A stretch of 64,000 nt of DNA. Source: Croceivirga sp009797885 (GTDB lineage Bacteria > Bacteroidota > Bacteroidia > Flavobacteriales > Flavobacteriaceae). The notes below the pieces were generated by a model. It worked only from the letters and a program-made list of their open reading frames with translations, was not told where the DNA came from and ran no database searches. Positions 1 through 8,241 of the stretch are shown here, piece by piece. A program made the translations under genes and the position numbers. The stretch is taken from contig AP035880.1 of the NCBI GenBank assembly GCA_045866215.1, forward strand, positions 62,001 to 126,000. The letters are read 5' to 3'. Every line of letters starts with the position of its first letter. The first letter of the stretch is position 1.

Positions 1-882
1 ATGGAGAATACCTCATGGGAATACATTATTTACAGTTATCGCCTGCCAAAGGCCGCAACGGCCATTTTGGTCGGGGGCGGGCTTTCCTTAAGCGGTCTGC
101 TCATGCAGACGCTGTTTCGAAACCCATTGGCGGGACCGTTTGTATTGGGTATCAGTTCCGGAGCTAGCCTTGGGGCAGCCCTTCTTTTGATGGGGGCAAC
201 ACTCCTGGGCAGCATTTTGGTATCCGATGTTTCTTTGGTAGTGGCAGCCAGTGCCGGTAGTTTTTTGGTACTATTGGTGGTGGTTCTGGTGGCCAATCGC
301 GTTAGGGATACAATGGCCTTGCTGATCATAGGTTTAATGTTCGGGAGCATTACAGCTGCTATAGTAAGTGTATTGGCCTATTTTTCGGATGCAGAACAAT
401 TGCAACGCTTCATTTTTTGGACCTATGGAAGTGTAGGAAACCTCTCCTGGAACCAAAATGCCTTGCTCGGAGCGGTGGTCATTGTTGGTGTGGCCCTAAG
501 TGTGCTCCACATTAAAAGCCTAAACGCCCTCCTATTGGGAGAACAGTACGCCCAAAGCCTGGGGATAACCTTAAAAAAATCACGTTTGGGAATAATTTTG
601 GTTACAGGCCTATTGGCCGGTAGCATAACCGCGTTTGCGGGTCCCATTGCCTTTGTGGGGCTTGCCGTTCCCCATTTGACCCGGCAAATATTCAAGACCA
701 TGGATCATAAGGTGTTGGTCCCTGCAGTCTTTTTGTACGGTGCCATTTTATTGTTACTATGTGATACCATTGCCCAATTGCCTTCATCGGCCCAAGTGTT
801 GCCCATTAATGCCATTACATCCATTGTAGGGGCTCCCGTGGTCATTTGGCTGTTGGTGAGAAAACGTAAACTATTCTTTTGA
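1..882 (+). CDS. FecCD-family ABC importer permease (5' end outside window)
   Basis: This is an inner-membrane permease of the FecCD/BtuC family, which carries iron-siderophore, haem or cobalamin across the cytoplasmic membrane. The sequence shows multiple hydrophobic helices, the family motif GLLMQTLFRNPLAGP near residue 31, and the ATPase-contact loop around GEQYAQSLG (about residue 180). Family members are usually about 330-350 residues with one more N-terminal helix. The reading frame is open at base 1, so the first ATG is probably internal and the gene begins upstream of the window. The stop codon overlaps the start of the ATPase gene in a TGATG, which indicates translational coupling. 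The substrate cannot be told from the sequence; a binding protein or TonB receptor gene would be expected upstream. Confidence 0.9.
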   Translation: MENTSWEYIIYSYRLPKAATAILVGGGLSLSGLLMQTLFRNPLAGPFVLGISSGASLGAALLLMGATLLGSILVSDVSLVVAASAGSFLVLLVVVLVANRVRDTMALLIIGLMFGSITAAIVSVLAYFSDAEQLQRFIFWTYGSVGNLSWNQNALLGAVVIVGVALSVLHIKSLNALLLGEQYAQSLGITLKKSRLGIILVTGLLAGSITAFAGPIAFVGLAVPHLTRQIFKTMDHKVLVPAVFLYGAILLLLCDTIAQLPSSAQVLPINAITSIVGAPVVIWLLVRKRKLFF

Positions 883-1649
883 TGCAGCACCTCATTTCCA
901 TAAAGGACTTATCCGTTGGTTATAAATCCAAGGCCGTGGTCGAACATGTCAATTTTCAACTTGAAAAAGGGGAACTGTGTGGAATTGTTGGTGTCAATGG
1001 CATAGGAAAGTCCACTCTATTAAGGACGATGGCTAAGCTACAATCCAAAATCGCCGGTGAGATATGTATAGGAACAAAACCGCTATCCAGCTTTTCACCA
1101 CTGGAGCTCGCAAAGCAACTATCCTTGGTCCTTACCGAATCCATTGCCACAAAAAATCTAACCGTCCAAGAGTTAATTGCGCTCGCCAGGCAGCCCTACA
1201 CCAATTGGTTGGGGACATTGACCGAGGGTGACATGGAAAAAATTGAAGGGAGTATCCAGCAATTTTACCTAGGTGGACTAAAAACCAAAAAATGCTATGA
1301 ACTTAGTGACGGTCAGTTGCAACGCGTTTTAATTGCACGAGCCATGGCACAGGATACCCCTTTGTTGTTTTTGGATGAGCCTACCACACATTTGGATCTT
1401 TCCAACAAGGTCCAGATTTTTACCCTGTTACGGAAAGTGGCCCATAAACATCAAAAAACAGTGGTCTTTACTACCCATGAAATCGATTTGGCCATTCAAC
1501 TTTGTGATAAAATCCTGATTCTGGATGGAAAAACCAACCCTTTTGCCGCTCCTTGTGAATTGATCGAAAAAGGAAGTTTTGAACATATATTCCCTTCCGA
1601 ATTGGTACAGTTTGATGCCAAAACCGGCTCTTTTAAAATAAAGAAGTAA
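882..1649 (+). CDS. ABC transporter ATP-binding protein (FecE/FhuC/BtuD type)
   Basis: This is the cytoplasmic ATPase that powers the permease encoded just before it. It has Walker A (GVNGIGKST, residues 37-45), the ABC signature LSDGQLQR near residue 141 and Walker B LLFLDEPT near residue 162, followed by the D-loop and the switch histidine in TTHEID. The signature reads LSDGQ rather than LSGGQ, a variant seen in iron-siderophore ATPases. The start chosen is the ATG at 882, which overlaps the permease stop; an in-frame TTG one codon earlier is less likely. At 255 residues it has normal family length. It works as a dimer with two permease subunits. The substrate class (iron complex, haem or cobalamin) is inferred from the family only. 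Confidence 0.9.
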   Translation: MQHLISIKDLSVGYKSKAVVEHVNFQLEKGELCGIVGVNGIGKSTLLRTMAKLQSKIAGEICIGTKPLSSFSPLELAKQLSLVLTESIATKNLTVQELIALARQPYTNWLGTLTEGDMEKIEGSIQQFYLGGLKTKKCYELSDGQLQRVLIARAMAQDTPLLFLDEPTTHLDLSNKVQIFTLLRKVAHKHQKTVVFTTHEIDLAIQLCDKILILDGKTNPFAAPCELIEKGSFEHIFPSELVQFDAKTGSFKIKK

Positions 1650-1657
1650 CAAACCTA

Positions 1658-1723
1658 TCATTCCCGAGCAGGAAGGAATCCAGGAACGTCCATTTTTTGG
1701 ATCCCGCATCAAGTGTGGAATGA
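1658..1723. repeat. Nested inverted-repeat element between ABC ATPase and rmuC
   Basis: Outer arms TCATTCC (1658-1664) and GGAATGA (1717-1723) enclose inner arms GGAATCCA (1675-1682) and TGGATCCC (1698-1705, one mismatch). This double-hairpin layout resembles the small palindromic intergenic repeats found in many bacterial genomes. It could fold in RNA after the ABC operon, but there is no uridine run typical of an intrinsic terminator. Confidence 0.5.
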
Positions 1724-1757
1724 CAATTCAACTATCTTTACGTTAAGATTTTATTTT

Positions 1758-3113
1758 ATGAGTCAAGAACTGATGTATTTGCTTGTGGGCCTTCTGGCCG
1801 TTGTTGTAGGTATTTTGGTGGGCATCTACATTCAAAAACTAAAAACAAAATCCAACGAAAGTGTTTGGCAGGAACGTGAGCAACAACTAAATCAATCCCT
1901 TACGGCCCTCAATGAGAAGTTGGGCCTTGAAAACGAGGAGAAAAAACAGATTCAAAACGAAAAAGAACAGTTGGGCCATCAACTGGTACGTTATCAGGCT
2001 GACTTGGAGAACCTGGAGCGTATCAATTCGGAGCAAAAAGAAGAAGTAGAAAAACTTCAGGAAAAGTTTACCAAGGATTTTGAAAATTTGGCCAACAAAA
2101 TCCTGGATGAAAAAAGCAGCAAATTTACCGAGCAAAATCAAAAAAACATAAAGCAGATCTTAAGTCCGCTGCAGGAGCGGATCCAATTGTTTGAAAAGAA
2201 GGTTGAGGAAACCCAAAAAGAAAACATTAGCATCCATTCCGCTTTAAAAGAGCAATTGCTCAACCTCCAAAATCAAAACTTAAAAATTACACAGGAAGCC
2301 GAAAACCTTACCAAGGCACTGAAAGGGGATAGCAAAATGCAAGGGAATTGGGGAGAATTGGTTTTGGAACGTGTTTTGGAAAAATCCGGATTGGAAAAAG
2401 ACCGGGAGTATAGCGTACAGCAAAGCTTTAAGAGGGAAGATGGGGCCCGGGTGATGCCTGATGTCATCATCCATCTTCCCGACGGGAAAAAAATGGTGGT
2501 CGATTCCAAGGTTTCCTTAACGGATTACGAGCGCTACACCAATGCCCAAGAAGATGAAAAACCCAGATTCTTAAAAGACCACATCAATTCCCTACGCAAA
2601 CATGTGGAACAACTCTCTGCCAAAAAGTACGAAGATCTGTATGAAATGGAAAGTCCTGATTTTGTATTGATGTTCGTGCCCATAGAGCCGGCTTTTGCCG
2701 TGGCAATCAATGAGGACAACACCATTTACAATAGGGCCTTTGAACAAAACATCGTCATTGTTACCCCTTCTACCCTATTGGCGACCTTACGCACCATAGA
2801 TACGATGTGGAGCAATGAAAAACAACAGCGCAACGCTATTGAAATAGCACGGCAGGCCGGTGCCCTTTATGATAAATTCGAAGGTTTTGTGTCGGACCTT
2901 ACCCGTGTAGGGAAAAAGATGGACGAGGCCAAAAACGAATACCGCGGGGCCATGAACAAATTGGTCGAGGGCCGCGGGAATATCGTTATCAGTATTGAAA
3001 AATTAAAGAAAATGGGGGCCAAGGCCAAAAAGTCGATTCCGGAACCCATTCTAAAACGGGCAGAAGAAGATGATCACGAAATGGAAAATGAACAACCTAA
3101 ATTAAAACTTTAG
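1758..3113 (+). CDS. rmuC: DNA recombination protein RmuC homologue
   Basis: RmuC-family proteins are predicted nucleases linked to limiting DNA inversion and rearrangement at inverted repeats. The sequence has an N-terminal membrane helix (about residues 5-27), a long charged coiled coil (about 30-180), and the conserved RmuC domain, with the recognisable stretches GNWGELVLERVLEKSGL, MPDVIIHLPDGKKMVVDSK and LMFVPIEPAF. The frame is open upstream to 1713, but the ATG at 1758 (MSQELMYLL) puts the membrane helix at the terminus and is preferred. A TATCTTTA at 1733-1740 resembles the Bacteroidota -7 element. The stop is followed immediately by the next start, so rmuC, the small membrane protein and the thioesterase probably form one operon. 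Confidence 0.92.
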   Translation: MSQELMYLLVGLLAVVVGILVGIYIQKLKTKSNESVWQEREQQLNQSLTALNEKLGLENEEKKQIQNEKEQLGHQLVRYQADLENLERINSEQKEEVEKLQEKFTKDFENLANKILDEKSSKFTEQNQKNIKQILSPLQERIQLFEKKVEETQKENISIHSALKEQLLNLQNQNLKITQEAENLTKALKGDSKMQGNWGELVLERVLEKSGLEKDREYSVQQSFKREDGARVMPDVIIHLPDGKKMVVDSKVSLTDYERYTNAQEDEKPRFLKDHINSLRKHVEQLSAKKYEDLYEMESPDFVLMFVPIEPAFAVAINEDNTIYNRAFEQNIVIVTPSTLLATLRTIDTMWSNEKQQRNAIEIARQAGALYDKFEGFVSDLTRVGKKMDEAKNEYRGAMNKLVEGRGNIVISIEKLKKMGAKAKKSIPEPILKRAEEDDHEMENEQPKLKL

Positions 3114-3479
3114 ATGCGTAAAATTATCTTTATTCTCATCTCGGTCATCCTACTGGGTAGTGCCATTTACTTTGCTTTTGTGTATTACGTGCCCTTTAGC
3201 GAAGGCTATCGGTCCGGGGAACTCATAAAATTTAGCAACAAAGGGGTTTTGGCCAAAACCTGGGAAGGAGAACTAAGTCAGGGAATTTCCGGAGCGCAGA
3301 TTTTTAAGTTTTCCGTACAGGATTCGGAAGAGGAAATCATCCAGAAACTAATAGCCTATCAAGGAAAATATGTCAAGGTCACCTACAAAGAACGGTATGC
3401 CACTTTTTTTTGGCTGGGGGACACCAAATATTTTATTACCGATGTGGTATTGGAAAAGTCGCCCCATTTCAATAAATGA
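3114..3479 (+). CDS. Small membrane-anchored conserved protein
   Basis: This is a 121-residue protein with one N-terminal hydrophobic helix (about residues 4-25) followed by a soluble domain of about 95 residues rich in beta-type sequence, including SGELIKFSNKGVLAKTWEGE and GISGAQIFKFSV. I recognise the pattern as a conserved flavobacterial protein but not a function. It starts directly after the rmuC stop and its own stop overlaps the thioesterase start (ATGA), so it sits in a tightly coupled three-gene operon. A protein anchored in the cytoplasmic membrane with a periplasmic domain is the simplest reading. No catalytic motif is visible. Confidence 0.8.
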   Translation: MRKIIFILISVILLGSAIYFAFVYYVPFSEGYRSGELIKFSNKGVLAKTWEGELSQGISGAQIFKFSVQDSEEEIIQKLIAYQGKYVKVTYKERYATFFWLGDTKYFITDVVLEKSPHFNK

Positions 3480-4021
3480 AAAAGTTTAAAACCTCAAAAG
3501 AGTCCTGGGTATCGATTACGGAACTGATGCTTCCCTCCCACTCCAATTTTGGAGGCAAGGTACATGGCGGGCATATCTTGAACCTGATGGACCAAATTGC
3601 CTTTGCCTGTGCCAGTAAACATTCGCAGGCCTATTGTGTAACGGCCTCCGTAAATCGAGTCGATTTTCTGAACCCGATAGAAGTTGGGGAACTGGTTACC
3701 CTTAAAGCCAGTGTGAACTACACCGGACGGACCAGTATGGTTATTGGGGTTCGGGTAGAGGCCGAAACCGTGACCACCGGGGAAAAACGACATTGCAATT
3801 CTTCCTATTTTACCATGGTGGCCAAGGACGGTAAAGGAAATAATGTAAAGGTGCCTGGACTATTGATTACCGACAAACAGGGACTACGAAGGTATGCTCG
3901 AAGTGTGGAACGCAAAATGGCGGTGCGGCAACGGGATACCAAATACCACGGCAAAATGTTCAAGGTAAACGAATATTTGAAATACCTGGAAAATGAGAAC
4001 GTGAAATTGGATTTGGACTAA
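3476..4021 (+). CDS. Acyl-CoA thioesterase (hotdog fold)
   Basis: This is a cytoplasmic thioesterase that hydrolyses acyl-CoA to free acid and CoA. The hotdog-fold signature of the YciA/BACH group is clear: NFGGKVHGGHILNLMDQIAF in the first third, then VNRVDFLNPIEVGELVTLKA and a strand ending HCNSSYFTMVA. At 181 residues it has one hotdog domain plus a C-terminal charged extension of about 45 residues. It overlaps the preceding gene by four bases (ATGA) and converges with the 6-phosphogluconolactonase gene. Chain-length preference cannot be read from the sequence. Confidence 0.88.
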   Translation: MKKFKTSKESWVSITELMLPSHSNFGGKVHGGHILNLMDQIAFACASKHSQAYCVTASVNRVDFLNPIEVGELVTLKASVNYTGRTSMVIGVRVEAETVTTGEKRHCNSSYFTMVAKDGKGNNVKVPGLLITDKQGLRRYARSVERKMAVRQRDTKYHGKMFKVNEYLKYLENENVKLDLD

Positions 4022-4056
4022 CGGCCGCTTTTATCCGTTTAGAAAAGATTGCGATT

Positions 4057-4074
4057 GGGAAATTATAATTTCCC
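4057..4074. terminator. Perfect 18-bp palindrome between convergent genes
   Basis: GGGAAATTATAATTTCCC is an exact palindrome in the 78-bp gap between the thioesterase (+) and pgl (-) stops. Its place suits a bidirectional transcription end point, though it lacks a clear T-run and might instead be a protein-binding site. Confidence 0.4.
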
Positions 4075-4099
4075 TCTTTGGTTGGAAATGACTGATTTA

Positions 4100-4810
4100 C
4101 TATGAATTAGAAGCCGCCGCCTCATCCAAAAACCAAATGAGCTTTCCGGATTTTGGATGTACCAGGGAGGCTGGATAGGTTTTATAGCCCTCCCTGTTAT
4201 TGTGGATTTCATCCACTTTCCCAGCTTTGGAGGCACCCGTAACCAAAAAGGCAACTTCCTTGGCCGTATTGATGACCTTACCATTAATGGAAACCCGTTT
4301 TTGACCGGAATCCGGATGTGTAGCGACCACACAATGGTCTTTGGTTTCCCAGAGTTCAATTTCATGGGGAAAAATGGAAGCGGTATGGCCGTCATCCCCC
4401 ATCCCTAGGATGACTAAATCAAATTGGGGAATGCCATCCACCCTATCCAAATAAATCTCCAATAAATTGGCATAGCGCATGGCCTCCCGTTGCGGCTCCG
4501 ATTCCCCTAAAATTCTATGGACATTTTTTTCCGGGACATTGATTTTCGAGAATAAATGCTCCACGGTCATCTTATAATTGCTCTGATCATCGGTCGGGGG
4601 CACGCAACGTTCATCGCCCCAGTAAAAATGGATTTTGGACCAAGCAATGGCGTCTCCATAGGCCAAAGCCAATTCATCAAAAACAATTTTTGGGGTGCTC
4701 CCTCCCGAGAGGGCCACATGGAAAACGTCCTTCCCTTTTGTCAATTCAGCAAAATAGGCCGAAAACTGTTTGGCAACCTCTTGTTTGTCCTTAAAAACCC
4801 TTACCTCCAT
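4100..4810 (-). CDS. pgl: 6-phosphogluconolactonase (DevB/SOL family)
   Basis: This enzyme hydrolyses 6-phosphogluconolactone to 6-phosphogluconate, step two of the oxidative pentose phosphate pathway, in the cytoplasm. The 236-residue protein shows the family blocks HVALSGGSTPK (about residues 32-42), IHFYWGDERCVPP, and LVILGMGDDGHTASIFP, the last carrying the catalytic-region histidine. Length is typical of the DevB family. It lies downstream of zwf on the same strand, separated by 185 bp that hold a heptamer tandem array; gnd is divergent from zwf, so all three oxidative-branch enzymes are clustered. Co-transcription with zwf is likely but not proven, given the gap. Confidence 0.93.
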   Translation of the reverse strand: MEVRVFKDKQEVAKQFSAYFAELTKGKDVFHVALSGGSTPKIVFDELALAYGDAIAWSKIHFYWGDERCVPPTDDQSNYKMTVEHLFSKINVPEKNVHRILGESEPQREAMRYANLLEIYLDRVDGIPQFDLVILGMGDDGHTASIFPHEIELWETKDHCVVATHPDSGQKRVSINGKVINTAKEVAFLVTGASKAGKVDEIHNNREGYKTYPASLVHPKSGKLIWFLDEAAASNS

Positions 4811-4938
4811 TGTATATTTTTCCTTTATTTTAAAACCGACTTAAGCTAATAAATACACTAAGATCTATCGGTTATTGCGGCCTTTCCCAATACTATTCCC
4901 CTTACCTTACTTCCAGCATCCGTCATCATTCATCTAAC

Positions 4939-4994
4939 ACCAACAACCAACAACCAACAACCATCAACCAACAACCAACAACCAACAACCAACT
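4939..4994. repeat. Eight-copy heptamer tandem array after zwf
   Basis: Eight consecutive 7-bp units of ACCAACA run without interruption; unit 4 is ACCATCA and unit 8 is ACCAACT. The array ends one base before the zwf stop codon. On the transcribed (minus) strand it reads as regularly spaced GG pairs separated by 5 nt. It is the only simple-sequence array seen outside the giant gene. Confidence 0.95.
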
Positions 4995-4995
4995 C

Positions 4996-6528
4996 CTAAC
5001 AAATCACACAAAAGCCGGGGTCATCCGTTAAATTGGGACCGGGATTGCGCCAAAAACCAATGCCATCAATCAGTTCATCCGCATTTTCAGGCCCCCAAAC
5101 CCCAGCGGCATACCCGTACATACGAACATCCTTTCCATTCTTCCAATAGTCCAAAATGGGGTCAACAAATTCCCAGGCGGCTTCCACTTCATCCGCTCGG
5201 GCATAGAGTGTGGCATCGCCCTGCATACAATCCAGTAATAACCGTTCATACGCCTCCATGACGTGAGTCTGTGCCAAATTGGAATAGTAAAAATCCAAAT
5301 TGGCCCTTTCTACCTTAAATCCTTGACCAGGTACTTTTACCCCAAACTTGATCAAAATCCCCTCGTCCGGCTGGATTCGAATCACCAATTTGTTGTCCTT
5401 ACTGTTCATCCCTGAGTCCTTGAATATTTGGTGATGGGGCGTTTTAAAATGGATGACCGCTTCAGTCACTTTGGTTGGCATCCGTTTGGCCGTGCGCACA
5501 TAAAAAGGTACCCCTTCCCATCGCCAATTGTCCACAAAAAACTTAATGGCCGCATAGGTTTCGGTAGTGGAATCGGAATCCACGCCTTCCTCTTCCCGAT
5601 ACCCCTGCACCTGCTCCCCATCGATTGACGAAGCCATATATTGTGCTCGAATGGTTTGCATATGCAAGGTTTTTTCGTCCTTCATAATACGTAGTGATTT
5701 CAGAGCCTTAACTTTTTCATTGCGAATATCCTCCGGGGCATCACCAATTGGGGGCTCCATCACGATCAAAGAAACAATTTGTAACAGGTGGTTTTGAAAC
5801 ATATCCCTCAAGGCCCCTGATTTATCATAGTATCCTCCTCTTTTTTCGACCCCAACACTTTCAGCGTTCGTAATCTCTACGTGATGGATGTAGTTTCTGT
5901 TCCACAAGGGTTCAAAAATACTGTTGGCAAATCGGGTCACTAAAAGGTTTTGAACCGTTTCCTTCCCCAGATAATGATCTATTCTATAAATCTGCTGTTC
6001 CTGAAAGTGATGCTGTAAGCCTTCGTTCAACGCCTTTGCCGTATCCAAACTGTAACCAAACGGCTTTTCCACAATCAGACGTTTCCAGCCATTCTTTTGG
6101 GTATTTAACCCGGCTCTGGCCAGGTTTTTGGCAATGGTTTCATATAGGGTGGGTGGAGTGGATAAGTAGTAAATGATGTTCCCAGAGGTGTTATACTCAT
6201 TTTTTAAATCCGCTATCCGTTTGCGCAGACCGTCATATGAGGTGTCATAGTCACTTCCCAAATCCTCATAAAAGAATTGGTCCGAAAATTTGGAAATAAA
6301 ATTCGTCTTTAAATTCGCTATTCGTTCCTTCAAATACTTACTTTCCAAAACCACTTTATTCCGGAAATCCATGTCCGTCATGTTACTGCGGCTCACTCCC
6401 AAAACCACGAAGTTCTCGGGCAGTTGCTGCGCTATGAAAAGATTGAAAAGTGCAGGTACCAACTTCCGGGCCGTTAAGTCCCCGGAGGCACCAAAGATCA
6501 CCAGCATTTGATTTTCGGTTTTTTTCAT
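4996..6528 (-). CDS. zwf: Glucose-6-phosphate 1-dehydrogenase
   Basis: This enzyme oxidises glucose 6-phosphate to 6-phosphogluconolactone with reduction of NAD(P)+, the entry step of the oxidative pentose phosphate pathway. The 510-residue protein has the N-terminal dinucleotide-binding motif GASGDLTARKL (about residues 13-23) and the family active-site block RIDHYLGKE (about 182-190), plus EKPFGYSLDTA shortly before it. Length matches bacterial G6PDH. It is divergent from gnd across a 111-bp gap and upstream of pgl. The tail ends in FCVIC, giving two cysteines in the last five residues, whose meaning is unknown. Confidence 0.96.
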   Translation of the reverse strand: MKKTENQMLVIFGASGDLTARKLVPALFNLFIAQQLPENFVVLGVSRSNMTDMDFRNKVVLESKYLKERIANLKTNFISKFSDQFFYEDLGSDYDTSYDGLRKRIADLKNEYNTSGNIIYYLSTPPTLYETIAKNLARAGLNTQKNGWKRLIVEKPFGYSLDTAKALNEGLQHHFQEQQIYRIDHYLGKETVQNLLVTRFANSIFEPLWNRNYIHHVEITNAESVGVEKRGGYYDKSGALRDMFQNHLLQIVSLIVMEPPIGDAPEDIRNEKVKALKSLRIMKDEKTLHMQTIRAQYMASSIDGEQVQGYREEEGVDSDSTTETYAAIKFFVDNWRWEGVPFYVRTAKRMPTKVTEAVIHFKTPHHQIFKDSGMNSKDNKLVIRIQPDEGILIKFGVKVPGQGFKVERANLDFYYSNLAQTHVMEAYERLLLDCMQGDATLYARADEVEAAWEFVDPILDYWKNGKDVRMYGYAAGVWGPENADELIDGIGFWRNPGPNLTDDPGFCVIC

Positions 6529-6639
6529 TTTAAAGTGTCGGATTAGTTGAGCGTAACGAATATAACGTTTATTTTAGGTAGCGATTTAGGGACGTCCCTT
6601 ACTTAGCGATGTCTTAACAATTAAATTAACGGGAATACG

Positions 6640-8049
6640 ATGGCAGATACATACGATTTTGGATTGGTGGGCCTTGGCGTCATGGGCAGGAACTTTATTT
6701 TGAATGTGGCGGATAATGGCTTTTCAGCCTTTGGAAATGACTTGGACCAAGAAAAAGTAAACGCATTGATCGAAGAAGGAGGTGATCCCAAAAAAGTCAA
6801 TGCCAGTACCGATGCCCAAGTATTTGTCAACGCCCTAAGTACCCCCAGGAAAATAATGCTGTTGGTCCCTGCCGGGAAAATTGTGGATGCGGTCATCGAA
6901 AGTCTATTGCCCCTTTTGGATGATGGGGATATCATCATTGATGGGGGAAATTCCTTCTTTACGGACACGGACCGTAGGGAAGCCTATCTCAAGGAAAAGG
7001 GCATTAATTTCTTTGGTGCCGGGGTATCCGGTGGTGCCAAGGGGGCACGCTTGGGTCCTAGTATCATGCCCGGTGGCTCCCGGGAGGCCTATCAGCATGT
7101 AAAACCCATTTTTGAAGCCGTCGCCGCCAAGTACAAGGAGGAGCCCTGCGTGGCCTATTTAGGGCCCAAATCCGCAGGAAACTATGTAAAAATGGTACAT
7201 AATGGTATTGAATATGGACTAATGCAATTGACCTCGGAGATTTACGATTTGCTCAAAAAGGCGGGAAAACTCACCAATAATGAACTCCATAGGACTTATG
7301 CGGACTGGAATGGAGGTCGTTTACAGTCGTTTTTAGTGGAGATCACCTCGGAAATCCTGGCCCAAAAGGATGATCTTACGGACAATGATTTGGTGGATAT
7401 GATTTTGGATAAGGCCAAACAGAAGGGTACGGGGAAATGGACCTCGCAAAATGCCATGGACCTGGGAATTCCCGTCCCCACCATAGATATTGCCGTAAGC
7501 ATGCGTGAAATCTCTGCACTGAAGGCAGAACGGACCAAGGCGGATTCACTTTATGATCGACCCACTCCGGAAGAGACTGTGAAATCCTCATTGGTGGACC
7601 AATGCGAACAGGCGCTTTATTTTGCCTTTATCATGGCTTATGCCCAGGGCATGCATCAATTGGCAGATGCCAGTAAGGAATACGGTTATGGACTGGATTT
7701 AGGGGAAATCGCAAAAATATGGCGTGCCGGATGTATTATCCGCGCAGCCTTACTGGCGGATATTACCGAAGCTTACAGGGCAGAACCGGAATTGCAAAAC
7801 CTCTTGCTCTCAAAATCCTTTATCGGAAAAGTGCAGGATACCGTAACGGCTGCCAGGAAATTGGTGAGCTACGGGGCCCTTAATGGAATACCCTTGCCAG
7901 GACTTTCCAATGCACTTACCTACTTTGATGCCTATACCTCACAACGCCTGCCCTTGAACCTGATCCAGGCCCAAAGGGATTACTTTGGCTCGCATACCTA
8001 TGAACGTAAGGATAGGGAAGGTATTTTTCATACCCAGTGGGAGAAATAA
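6640..8049 (+). CDS. gnd: 6-phosphogluconate dehydrogenase, decarboxylating
   Basis: This enzyme converts 6-phosphogluconate to ribulose 5-phosphate and CO2 with reduction of NADP+, the third oxidative pentose phosphate step. The 469-residue protein has an N-terminal Rossmann motif GLGVMGRNFILNVADNG, the family signature GVSGGAKGARLGPSIMPGG (about residues 127-145) and the catalytic block KMVHNGIEYGLMQL (about 184-197). The all-helical C-terminal domain is full length, ending with the SHTYERKDREG block. It is divergent from zwf-pgl, so the cluster encodes the whole oxidative branch in adjacent transcription units that could share the 111-bp control region at 6529-6639. No canonical TAnnTTTG was found there. 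Confidence 0.96.
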   Translation: MADTYDFGLVGLGVMGRNFILNVADNGFSAFGNDLDQEKVNALIEEGGDPKKVNASTDAQVFVNALSTPRKIMLLVPAGKIVDAVIESLLPLLDDGDIIIDGGNSFFTDTDRREAYLKEKGINFFGAGVSGGAKGARLGPSIMPGGSREAYQHVKPIFEAVAAKYKEEPCVAYLGPKSAGNYVKMVHNGIEYGLMQLTSEIYDLLKKAGKLTNNELHRTYADWNGGRLQSFLVEITSEILAQKDDLTDNDLVDMILDKAKQKGTGKWTSQNAMDLGIPVPTIDIAVSMREISALKAERTKADSLYDRPTPEETVKSSLVDQCEQALYFAFIMAYAQGMHQLADASKEYGYGLDLGEIAKIWRAGCIIRAALLADITEAYRAEPELQNLLLSKSFIGKVQDTVTAARKLVSYGALNGIPLPGLSNALTYFDAYTSQRLPLNLIQAQRDYFGSHTYERKDREGIFHTQWEK

Positions 8050-8241
8050 CCCTGCAGGGCTAAGATGCCCATGGGTATCCATAAACTTGGGTATTGAACT
8101 GGAAGTGATAGTCTACTAATATGCGCCATATAAAATCATCATCTTGGGCATGAACAATGGGGATTGTCATAAGGAAAATGGAAACCAATAAACACCAAAA
8201 TGTTCCTGCTTGGTGGAGTTGGTCATCCCATGGATCATGGC

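Noticed and set aside
8050..8059. CCCTGCAGGG palindrome after the gnd stop
   Set aside because: It is too short and has no T-run; it could be chance.
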